A stretch of 64,000 nucleotides of DNA from contig CM055092.1 of the NCBI GenBank assembly GCA_029204225.1, positions 74,776,383-74,840,382 of the forward strand, in the 5' to 3' direction. This DNA is from Diphasiastrum complanatum. Taxonomy: Eukaryota > Streptophyta > Lycopodiopsida > Lycopodiales > Lycopodiaceae. Made by a program: the position numbers and the translations under genes. This document shows, piece by piece, positions 10,759 through 20,623 of the stretch (position 1 is its first letter; each line of letters opens with the position of its first letter). A model generated the notes under the pieces. The model saw only the letters and a list, made by a program, of their open reading frames with translations. It had not been told where the DNA came from and did not search any database.

Positions 10759-12626
10759 TTTTGCACATTCACACAAAGTTCTATTTTTTCTCTCAGCAAC
10801 TCCATTTTGCTGAGGAGTATATGAACAAGAAAACTTTCTTTGAATACCCTCTCTCTCACAGAAGTCTTTAAACTTATTGGAAGTGTATTCTCCTCCACTA
10901 TCACTGCTTAAAGCTTTTAACTGAAAGGAAACTGCTTCTCTACATAAGCTTTGAAAGTAAGAAAAACATCATAGACCATGGCTTTTGAAGACATCATATA
11001 GATCCAATAATATATTGTATAATCATCTACAAAAGAGACAAAGCAGTTGGCTCTTCCTTTGCTCTTAGTTGATGAGAAATGAACATCAAAGTGTACAAGT
11101 TCAAATGGTTGCTTTGTCTTGATACTTGATCTAGGAAAAGGCCTTCTGTGTGACTTTGCTAGCACACAAGCTTCACAAGGTAGAAGCTCCTTTGACAGTG
11201 TCTTTGGTAGACCAACAACTTTTCCTTCTTTGACCATAGATTGCATGGCTTTGAAATTGGGATGACCCAATCTCTTGTGCCACAGATCCTCCTGTAGAAC
11301 TTTGGTATCATAAGCAATATCTGAAATGTTAGCACTCTCCCTAGAATCTAGTTTGTACAACTTACCAATTCTAGATCCTCTAGCAATAACTTCATTTTCT
11401 CTTGAGATTATACACTTGTCAACTTGAAACTTGACATCCAATCCACTATCAAACAACTGTCCTACACTAATGAGATTCTTGGTCAATCTAGGTACATACA
11501 GTACATCATGTAAGCAAAAAGATTTTGATGATGATGCATGTAATGGAATACTACCTATTCTTTCAATTCTACACTCTACATCATTAGCAGTATAGATTGA
11601 TCTTTTTGCACCTAGATATGGCATGAGATTAGTGAAAGAGTTCCTAGAACTAGACATATGGGAACTAGCACTATCTATCCACCAGACTTCTTCATTCTTA
11701 AAAGGAAAAGATGAAAAAGTAGACATCATTAATGAATTCTCTCTTTCACTCTCTACACCCTCACACTCATCCTCATTAGTGAAGTTAGCTTGCTTAGATT
11801 GGTTCTTCTTATTGAAACAGTTTGATTCATAGTGTCCTTTCTTGCCACAGAAAAAACACTTGATCTTTGACAGCTTCTTCTTGCCACTGGATGTTGCAGC
11901 TTGTGAGGACTGATCCTCACCACCTTCTTTGGCTTTGTCCTTCTTGAAGTGTTGTTGTCCTTTGCCCTTGCCTCTTGACTTGTCTATGATGAAGAGTGTT
12001 TTGTCATCTTCACCATCTTTCAATATAAGTCTGTTGATCTTCAGCATCTTGTTCTCTTGCCTACTTTCTTTAGCAATGAAAACACCTTGCAGTGTCTCCA
12101 AGGCTGGAAGATCCTCCCTGACAGCATAAGTTTGCACAATATTGTCATACTCATCTCTAAGTCCATTTAGGACTACTTGAACAAGTTCAGTGTTCTTAAG
12201 AGGATCACTAATACCAGCTAACTCTTGATGAAGATCCTTAACTCTCATGACATATGATGAAGCACTCTCATCTACTCTCTGATAACTTAGAAATATTTGG
12301 TTTCTAAGTGTAAGCAATCTAGAAGTATTTTTTATTTCATAGACTATTTTTAGAGTATCCCAAGCTTCCTTGACAGTGGTGCATGTACTGATCTCTCTTA
12401 ACACTTCATTAGTAGCATTCATTTTTATAGAATGAAGGGCAATTTTGGTTCTTTTGTGGAATGCTGCAGCTTCATTAGGTGCAGCAGGTTCTTCTTCAGC
12501 TCCACTCACAATACCCATTACATCCTGTAGAATCAATAATGATTCCATTTTGATCTTCCACATTGCATAATTGAAAGATGTTAATCTCTCACTATGCTCT
12601 AAGAAATGTGAACCAGATGAAGACAT
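10759..12626 (-). pseudogene. Ty1/copia C gag-protease-partial integrase
   Basis: A 569-codon frame opens at 12626 and covers UBN2-type gag (residues ~1-230), a CCHC knuckle CFFCGKKGHYESNC (~270), the protease, GAG-pre-integrase (HKRLGHPNFKAMQSM), the CxxC of the integrase zinc finger (LPCEACVLAKSHRR), and the integrase core up to VDDYTIYYW and FKAYVEKQFPFS. The protease active site reads WWIDSASSHM; the usual Gly after Asp-Ser is missing, a one-codon deletion that should inactivate it. Homology continues in another frame to about 10780, then stops at the copia B LTR. RT and RNase H are absent. Confidence 0.9.
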
Positions 12627-13376
12627 CTTCTTGGTGAGAAATTCTAGTAATGATAAAAAATGGAGTTGAAAGGATGTTGCTTGCTATCTCAATCTAGGAT
12701 CTAACATAGATGTTGATCACCCTATAAAATCTAGCAATAGATGTGAGAACAAATTCTCAATACAGAAAATCAATCTATCTTGAATTTGGATCTTGCTTCA
12801 GTCACAAAAGAAGAAGCACATGCAAGCAAGAAGTCTATCTCTCCCACGAGTTTCAAAGTACTGATAAACTCTCTAGGAACTTACTTTCAATTCAAACATA
12901 GTAATATGTGTGAAATGAAAAGTATAAGACCTCAGAACACTCACTTCTATCCAAATCTACTTGATTGACAGTGAAAATTGATAAAAATGGTGAAAAAGAC
13001 AGATGTGTGCTCACTTTGGCATATCCCACGATTTGAGTACCCTCTCAAACTCTCTGATTGCCTAAAAATCTTCTAAAAACTAATCAAATTGATTTAGAAA
13101 CAAGAGCAACACATTCCACTCTTTAATACCTATCCAACAAGCTATAGAACATCAAATCTGGATCATTCCTTGAGAAGTAGCACTCATTAATGAGGGCTGA
13201 TTTCACACGTGTGAGCTCTCTGTCCGTACAGAGCTCCACTGGATCAGATCAGCCTTGATTTGATCCACGGATTGCTTGTTTCTCAGTGAGTTTGAATCCC
13301 TTTCCAAAATCCGAGTTCTTGCAAGCAAAAACATTGATGATATGATGTATACACCCTCACCTCTTCAAAGCATGGA
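12627..13376 (-). mobile_element. Copia C leader
   Basis: About 750 bp without a convincing frame lie between gag and the primer-binding site. The palindrome cacacgtgtg is present at 13203. The 62-codon plus-strand frame at 12780 has no recognisable content. Confidence 0.6.
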
Positions 13377-13388
13377 GCTCTGATACCA
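13377..13388 (-). promoter_or_regulatory. Primer-binding site of copia C
   Basis: The minus strand reads TGGTATCAGAGC, abutting the LTR that begins tgtgcgaact at 13389. It is complementary to the initiator tRNA-Met 3' end. Confidence 0.9.
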
Positions 13389-13720
13389 TGTGCGAACTTC
13401 ACCACACACCCTACAAGATCTTACTGAGGTGTTGTGATTGCACAAGATTGATCAAAGAACAGTATGGTTGAAAAATCTAAGACAAGAGCACAATGGCATA
13501 CATCTGATGAAAAATTCTAACTCTTCACTATGAGAAATGAATGTCAGAAATAATTCTAAGTGTTCAGTATGGGAAAAAAAGACTGCTCTCGGGTAGAGAG
13601 AGAAAATCAAGCATAGAAAACTCAAGTAGAGAGAATGAGTCCAAAACACCAAAATCTCAATATTCACAATGTGGGAAAACATGCCCAGCTTTTCCTACAT
13701 GAGAGAGACTCGAATCCCTA
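13389..13720 (-). mobile_element. Copia C 5' LTR, possibly truncated
   Basis: The inner end is fixed by the primer-binding site. The outer end is not resolved: copia D gag sequence begins around 13720-13760 on the other strand, and no good inverted terminus is seen. The LTR may have been cut when the two elements were joined. Confidence 0.5.
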
Positions 13721-14600
13721 CAGTGGAGTTGCATGGAAAGTCTACTTAACTGAAATAATTCACCTACCATAGATCAGTCGAATCAAAGGCAAGATCATGA
13801 TCAGCAAGTAGAGAGGACCAGCAAAGGCAACTGGAAGAGCAAGGGGAGGTCGAAGCAACAAGGTGAAGATAAGAAGACTTGTGTGAGATGCAGAAGAGAC
13901 GGGCATACAGTAGATACATGCTGGCTCAATCCCAAGATTGAGTGTATTCACTGCCACAAGAAGGGTCATGCAGCCATGGATTGCCATCAGAACCCGAGAA
14001 ACAAATCAGCACAAAACAAACAGGAGAACAACAACAGTTCATCCTATGTCGAGGAGCCCGAGAGCTCGATAATGGGCAAAGAAAGAACGAACAGAAACTG
14101 TTCGACCACCTACATCTGTGAAGACATGTGTGCAACATCAACATCTGACACACATGAGGTGATCCTAGACTCGAGAGCCACCTCACACTTCGTGACATCA
14201 AGACAAATCATGTCTGATTTCAGAAGTGCAGATCCTTCAAGATTCATAGTTCTTGGAGATGGATCTAAACATCAAATGAACGGTATTGGTTCACTATGAC
14301 TCAACACCAACGACAGAGACAGATGCCTCGAAGATGTTCTGTTCGTGCCTACTTTGCAACAAGACTTGCTTTCTGTGGCAAGAATAGCAGATGCAGGGAT
14401 GTGTGTGATGTTTTCTGACGAAGCATGCAACATGATTGACGCCAGTACCAGTACATTGATCGCTCAAGGAAGAAGAAAAGGAAACTTATATCATCTGAAG
14501 GTACGCCTACCTGCAAATCAGGTGCATCAGACTCATGATGACCAGCCAGACACTCTGTGGCACAAAAAACTCTGCCACATGAACAATGGCACTTTACCAC
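13721..14600 (+). pseudogene. Ty1/copia D gag C-terminus, protease and pre-integrase, broken
   Basis: The plus strand encodes the distal part of gag with two zinc-knuckle-like units (CVRCRRDGHTVDTC and CIHCHKKGHAAMDC), then the protease region (VILDSRATSHF, with Arg where Gly is usual), GDGSKHQMNGIGSL, a stop, FVPTLQQDLLSVARI, and the pre-integrase HKKLCHMNNGTL. The frame then passes directly into the RT start at about 14600: the whole integrase is deleted. The gag N-terminus, leader and 5' LTR are also missing. Confidence 0.85.
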
Positions 14601-16483
14601 AAATGGATCTAGGCCATGAACGAAGAGATGGAGTCCATGAGGAAGAATCAGATATGGACATTGCAGCCATTACCACATAAGCGCAAGACTGTCAAATGCA
14701 AATGGGTTTTCAAGCTCAAATACGGACCAGATGGGAATGTGACAAAATACAAGGCAAGACTGGTAGCGAAGGGATTCTCTCAGAGATATGGCATTGACTA
14801 CTCTGAAACCTTCTCTCATGTCGTCAAACATTCGTCCCTACGTCTGTTATTTGCATATGCTGCAGCTTATGACCTCAGGATCCACATTGTGGACGAGAAG
14901 ACAGCCTTCCTGCATGGCGAGCTAGACGAAGAGGTCTATATGGATCAACCCCCAAGATATGTCTCAAATTCACTTCCTGACTATGCATGCAGAATGCATA
15001 GAAGTACCTACGGTCTGAAACAATCAGCCCGATAATGGTACAAGAAGAAAGATCAAGCCCTGAAATCATTAGGATTCAAGCCTCTGTTAGCTGATTCTAA
15101 TGTGTATGTCAGAGTTACAGATAGGTAGATCATCATTGTGACTGTGTACGTGGACGACACCTTGATACTTTGCAGGAGTGAGCAGCTGATTGCTGAAGTG
15201 AAGACAGACATCTCGAAACATTTTGAGATTGTGGATCAAGGAGAAGCCAGGTGTTACCTAGGCTTGCAAATTGAAAGGGACTATGAGGGAGGTAAGCTAT
15301 ACCTTCACCAGTCCAGATACACCCAGAAGATCCTAGAGAATTTTGGGATGCTGAACTGCAAAGGAGCGCATACTCCAATGCTCGCAAAGACGATGCTGAC
15401 AAATGATGACTGTCCGAAGATTGAGGAAGAGAGAGAACAGATGCAGCTCACACCTTATAGGAAGCTGATAGGATCACTGATGTACCTTGTAGACAACACA
15501 CGCCTTGATATTGCTTATGCAGTATTCAGGATGAGCCAATTTTCCACGAATCCAGGCTCAACACATTGGAAGATTGCAAAATGAATTTTGCAATATCTTC
15601 AATTAACGAGAGATTATGGCTTGTGCTATTGTCGTGATGCAGATTTCAGGATACTTTCCTACAGCGATGCTAGCCATTAGAGGAGTTCTAAATCCAAAAC
15701 AGACCCTTTGTAAAAATTCTTTTTATAATTTTTCTCAATTTTTTCTTACACATGGACCAATCAAAACACTCAAATTTAAAATCTACGTAACGTAACTTTT
15801 TGAGTCCACATTTTGATTTCACACTAAAAATGGCATAACTTTTTAGTGGTAAGTCCAAATTTAGCAAAGTTTGGTGCATTGAAAAGCGCTTGGCAAGAAC
15901 TTTCCAATGATATGTTACATGACATACTTATGAGCTACGATTAAAAAGTTATGGCAAGTCATATTATATTTTAATAATATAAACTACATCTTGCACGAAT
16001 TCTTAAAGGGTCTTTTTGGAGCTCAAAACTCCTCTAATGTGGGCATCTCTCAAGGACGATTGTAAAAGCATCTCAGGAGGGTGCACCATCGCATCAGGAG
16101 CAGCAGTTCTATGGGTCAGCAAAAAGCAAACCATTGTGGCCCAGTCATCCTACGAAGCAGAATATGTTGCAGCAGCAAAGATGGCCAACGAGATAATCTG
16201 GCTAAGGCAGTTCCTGGACGAATTGGAAGAAACAAAAAACGAGCCTCTGGTCTTGCAAATGGACAACACCTCTGCAATACACTTGACGAAAGATCTCGTG
16301 TTCCATTCCAGAACAAAGCACATTGCGATCAAGTACCACCTGATCAGGGATCTAATTAAAAAGAAGATGTTGCAGACCACCTTCATCGGAACGAAAGACA
16401 TGGTTGCTGACATCTTCACTAAAGCCTTGGACAAAGGACTTTCTGAGAGACAAAGGAGCAATCTCGAGATCGTACAGCTATAA
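14601..16483 (+). pseudogene. Ty1/copia D reverse transcriptase and RNase H, split by a TIR element
   Basis: RT begins at the AMNEEMESMRKNQIWTL motif, with a TAG just before it. It continues through [46 protein letters not shown] and the catalytic VYVDDTLIL (~15145). RNase H starts near 15590 and reaches SYSDAS at 15674. A 365-bp insertion (15675-16039) follows, and the same frame resumes with WASLKDDCKSISGGC to SLEIVQL at 16483. Stops in the region (TAA ~15033, TAG ~15126, TGA 15582) mostly fit C-to-T changes. Non-functional. Confidence 0.9.
15675..16039. mobile_element. 365-bp TIR (MITE-like) element in RNase H of copia D
   Basis: The left end (15675-15719) begins cattagaggagtt and includes gaccctttg and aaattc. 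The right end (15997-16039) is its inverted complement with small gaps, ending aactcctctaatg. The interior is AT-rich and non-coding. Removing 15675-16039 restores the RNase H frame exactly (agc then tgg), and no duplicated target bases are visible at either side. A second copy of the right terminus lies at 1196-1233. Confidence 0.85.
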
Positions 16484-16486
16484 TGC

Positions 16487-16499
16487 TTTGAGAGGGAGC
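16487..16499 (+). other. Polypurine tract of copia D
   Basis: The purine-rich ttgagagggagc immediately precedes the LTR. Copia E carries the matching gagagggagc before its own 3' LTR. It primes plus-strand synthesis in this element class. Confidence 0.7.
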
Positions 16500-17278
16500 T
16501 GAAGAAATAGAACGTTTCTGTTTACAAAGCCTTGCTAGCTTTTAGCCCTCTGCCTGACGAAGATGTTCGCGAACACGAAAGCCAAGAGACACGAAACACG
16601 AAAGTTTCACGAACACCTGACGAAAAGACACGAACGCGAAAGATTCGCGAACGAGAATCTTTTGCGGTCCAACACAAGAAACTCAGACGGTGGGAACGAA
16701 ACCAACGACGCGACATGAAAAATGTCGCGAAACTTTTTCTGCCCTCACGCTCTAAAGAGTACCAGCAAAGATCATGCAAGTACCCAGAAGTACAGATATC
16801 TGATCTGATGGCATGACGTCAACAGATACACTCTAGGTCATGGCTAATCTGCCACTCTTGTAATTTCCTGATTAGTTGTAGATGCTTAATCACTCTAATC
16901 TTAAGATTACACAGAGCGACTATATACTTACTGGATAATACTTGACACAAATGAATACACATGAAGTAGTCTGATGCTAGTAAGCAATCAAGATGAAAAA
17001 TACAGACAAGTCCGCCTGCGTGCGAGACGAGTTTTGTGATCAAGATCCATAGAGATCCACAAGTTCGCTAGTAAGCGAGACATCCATTCATGAGAGAACT
17101 GTATTTCTCTCACGCCAACGCACTGCGTGGATCTGCATGCAGTGCTTGAAGAATTAGAGAAAATCAATAGATGATCTTGTAAACGTTGTGCACATGTCAA
17201 TTTATGATGTATGATCTTGAATGCAAATGTGTCTACTGTTATTCGTGTGTCTGATTCTCCCATTCATTTAATTCCTCA
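16500..17278 (+). mobile_element. Copia D 3' LTR, about 779 bp
   Basis: It begins tgaagaaatag after the polypurine tract; the likely end is ttcctca at 17278, an imperfect inverted match. The first 250 bp are packed with ttcgcgaac, attcgcga and gtcgcga motifs. The sequence at 63287-64000 is a diverged copy aligned from the first base (shared ctacaaagccttgctagctt-type start, tgacgaagatgttcgc, gtcgtggctaatctgccact region). There is no open frame of interest. Confidence 0.8.
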
Positions 17279-17497
17279 CATTGGTTGAACTTGTTGAATG
17301 CTACATTAATTTATAAATGTAGATCAGCAATGCCTGACTACATTCTGCAGGACTGTAGGAGTGATTCAGTTGGCAGTGTCCAACAACCGCATCTAAACTC
17401 CATCCGAAACGCGTTGCTTCGCTTTCGCGACCGTTTTGCGAATTTTTTATCCATTAGAAAATGTATAAGTCAAGCTTGAGTAGATTCAAATTTGAAT

Positions 17498-18040
17498 GTT
17501 GGACACATTGAATCTAGTCCCAAAAATAGTAGGGGTTTTTATTATGGAGGGAAACCAAGTGACAATTTAGGTTTTGGACCTACTATAAAATGATGTAACT
17601 CGTTGAAAGATGGATCACTCTCTCTCTCTCTCTCTCTTCTCATTCATGCTGATACATGGTTCTCTTGGGTTCTAGTATCCATTGGCGTATTATATTTTGT
17701 GTGTAGAATGCTCATTAAATGCTATTTTGAGATCCACACGTGTGAAATAGTAGCTTACTATTATTGTACGGACAACAACATTATTTTATGTTTTAGTTCA
17801 TGTTTGATCAAGATCTATTAAAGTTTGCATCTCATTCTTAGTGTAGATGTTGATTTTTCTACATTGGCAAGATTGGTGAGTTGCTTGTCTTTGTAACCAA
17901 AGATCAATTGTAGGTTTGGATCTTAGTGGATCTCAAATCTTTCACAAGTATCAATTATACAAAGGCATTTATTCTTGTAATTAGATTATTATCTATTCGT
18001 TTTGTTTGCAATAAGTACATCACACAATCTTCACATTAAA
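17498..18040 (+). mobile_element. LTR-like segment of another copia family
   Basis: It starts tgttggacaca, contains a TATA-like ctataaaatg (17582), a short (CT)n run and the palindrome ccacacgtgtga (17738). It is followed almost directly by copia RT sequence in the same orientation. The 3' border is not certain and no primer-binding site is visible, so LTR and RT have been brought together by a deletion. The gap 17279-17497 shows only a few tcgcga-like motifs. Confidence 0.5.
17613..17637. repeat. (CT)n microsatellite, short
   Basis: About 12 CT units sit just downstream of the TATA-like box in the LTR-like segment. Confidence 0.9.
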
Positions 18041-18460
18041 AAAAAATGGACATTCAAACCGCTCTCTTGAATGCTACATTCAATAATATATCTACATGTA
18101 TCACTTTGAAAGCTTTCTTTTGGAGGGCCACGAACATCAAGTTTTTGAGTTGCACAAAGCTCCATATGGGCTCAAACAAGCTCCAACATATTGGTTTCAA
18201 AGGATAAATTATTACTTTTTGGAATGTAATTTTACTCCCAATGCTTCAAATTCGATTTTATATATCAAGCATGATGGTCCATGTCTTGTCATTGTTGGCT
18301 TATATGTTGATGATGCATTATTGTTTAACAATAGTATTGATTGATTAAAAATGTTGGAAATTGATTCCACTTCAACACTTCTCAATGATCCTCCTATTAG
18401 GTGGTTGTACATTGTTACTATGTCTCAATTACAAGGCAAAACACGTTAAGCTATGGAAGA
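18041..18460 (+). pseudogene. Ty1/copia reverse transcriptase fragment
   Basis: The plus strand encodes MDIQTALLNAT, a short broken part, then FLLEGHEHQVFELHKAPYG, LKQAPTYWFQRIN and GLYVDDALLFNNSI, the catalytic YVDD motif. A stop follows at 18342, and degenerate sequence continues to PIRWLYIVTMSQLQGK. Only about 130 codons of RT are left. Confidence 0.8.
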
Positions 18461-20446
18461 AATCAATCCACATTTTTAAACTTGATTTTTGCACAAGCTC
18501 GATATCTAGAAATGCATCGCAATTTTGAGTACAAGGATCAAATTCAAGATTAGCATTCGATCTCTTGTTCTTGAACTTCTTGGCATCTTTCATGGCATCC
18601 AATCGCGAAGTGGCATTTAGAATTTTGGTCTTTAGTCTTTACCTTGAGTCATCGTCACAACTTGGCATCTTTCGTGGCAGCAAACTCAAAAAGCGACCTT
18701 CAATCTCTTGGTCTTGACCTTGAGTCTCTTTGATGACATGTCGCCTTTCGTAAGCAACCTTCTTTCAAATTCTTGATCTTGATCTTGAGTCTAGATTTTA
18801 ACTACGTGCCTTCTGCAAAGACCATCTTAAAATCTTGATCTTGATCTCGAGTCAAACTTAATTTGGCAACTTATGACCAACTTCAAAATCCAAGCTCGAC
18901 ACCCTCCATTCAACAAAAGGGCTTCCCATATGTTTGTGCTAGAATCTACTATGTAAGAAAATATTCCAAACTACTCGTCCAACTTCCCTACCACCTACAT
19001 TTATAATGGATATTTCACATTGCATATATTCGTCATTTTAAACTGTATTTTTAGTTGCATCTGCAAGTGGTGATCAATGCCATAGCAAACCTAAATTAGA
19101 GGGAATGATTTTCAAATCTTGTTTGTAAATTGTATAAATGTCTACATGAGAGATGACATTATCATTGAACTTCTAGTGTACTGTAATTCACAACTTTTAT
19201 CAAAGTTTTGATTTCTCTAGCATTGTCATTGTAAATCTTAATTTGCAATTTCTTCTATGCATTGACATTTCTACTCCAAGGGGATGTGTTCTCGCTACTA
19301 TCGTACCTTTGTGATAGTACAAGAGGTTCATAAGTGGGAATTTGTGGAAATTTGCAAATGCGATTTTGCTCCATTTAGGGACTTGATTAAAAGGCAACTT
19401 GCAAGGACACACTCGACATACTATTTACATGCACAGCATATATCCATGCTACACAACACTTGAGACAAACATTATCCCAAGCTGTTGTAACTCGTAGAAG
19501 TAGCTCTATCAAGAGACTGCAATAATGAGGATATCTGCTTCATAAAGATGTTCCCAAGTTTATATGATCAAGTGGCTGAGTTTTGCTCGTTGTCAATTGA
19601 TTGGAAAAGATAAACTAAGTCTAAAAGTAAAAAAATATCTCGTTGGCTGCAACGTTTGAGGACAGCAGACCATGGTAGGGGGCAGCAATTCGCTCTTAAC
19701 TTGCCTCCATGGAATAAAGGCTATTGGCTAGCATGACAATCACAACCTTTAATGAGCTACAAAAACGCTATAGTTCTGAACCATATTCCACTTTTTTACT
19801 TTTGCTCTTGTTATCTTGCGCCATTAACATGCGTTGCACATGCCTCAGGTTGTCTACTTGTTATCATTGACGATGAGCAATTTCGACTTCTGAAAATAGT
19901 TTTGGACAAAACGATTTTTCTTCTAATCAAGATCCACTTTGACATTTGCTGCCGTAACAAATGCAACATGAGTTGGATAGCAAAACCACAGTGAGTAAGA
20001 TATGGAACTCCAGTTTCTCAGCATAAAACAGATAGTGAACCTTTCAGAAAATGCACTGCAAGAGTAATAATTAGATTGGTCCTAAGCTGAAGCCAAGGAC
20101 ACACAAGGACTATGAAAAAAATTGCCATGCTTATGAAAATCCATAGTCAATGGGGACCCCACAGAGCCAACAGGCTACATCAACTTAAATGGATTCAGAA
20201 AAGTTATTTCTTACAACCATAACAACTGTATTATCTACAGGTGGTGATGTAATAGTCTTTACAAAAGCTTAAGATATAATACACTTGAACCTACAGGTAC
20301 TTTGCTTTTTGCAGAACACTACTGAGGATAACAAGTACTTTCCAGCTTATTCAGCTGGAGCATTATTCAAAATTTAGCAAGTCATCCTGTGTAAAAACAA
20401 TCCTGCATGATATCACGATGAATTCCACTGCTTAAACATGCGGAAA
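18461..20446. other. Sequence 3' of the BPI/LBP gene, no gene recognised
   Basis: Positions 18560-18860 are low-complexity, with repeated variants of cttgatcttgagtc and gtggcat. The remainder has no supportable coding frame. The 3' untranslated region and polyadenylation site of the minus-strand BPI/LBP gene should lie within roughly 19900-20446, but no clear AATAAA was found on the minus strand close to the stop codon. Confidence 0.4.
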
Positions 20447-20623
20447 CTAAAAAGGACCACCTTCATAACGCACATCTGTACACACTAACAGAAAGCCATC
20501 TTTGTACCGCACGTCCGCATGTTGTAATTGTACAGATGGAAGAACAGGAAGGGGAAACCCTTTTCGCAAGTTGAAATTTAGTAAAGGAAGAACAACATCC
20601 TTAACAATTGTTCGGATTGCAAC
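20447..20623 (-). CDS. BPI/LBP exon 6 with stop
   Basis: The acceptor TTGAAGCAG|GTT leads to 58 codons and TAG at 20449-20447. It encodes [18 protein letters not shown] and [15 protein letters not shown], the conserved C-terminus of the fold (KGFPLP loop). Confidence 0.9.
   Translation of the reverse strand, partial: VAIRTIVKDVVLPLLNFNLRKGFPLPVLPSVQLQHADVRYKDGFLLVCTDVRYEGGPF

Noticed and set aside
16019-16050. 2-bp TA target duplication for the TIR element
   Set aside because: The ta lies inside the conserved termini (cattag/ctaatg), and the RNase H frame is restored only if those bases are part of the element.
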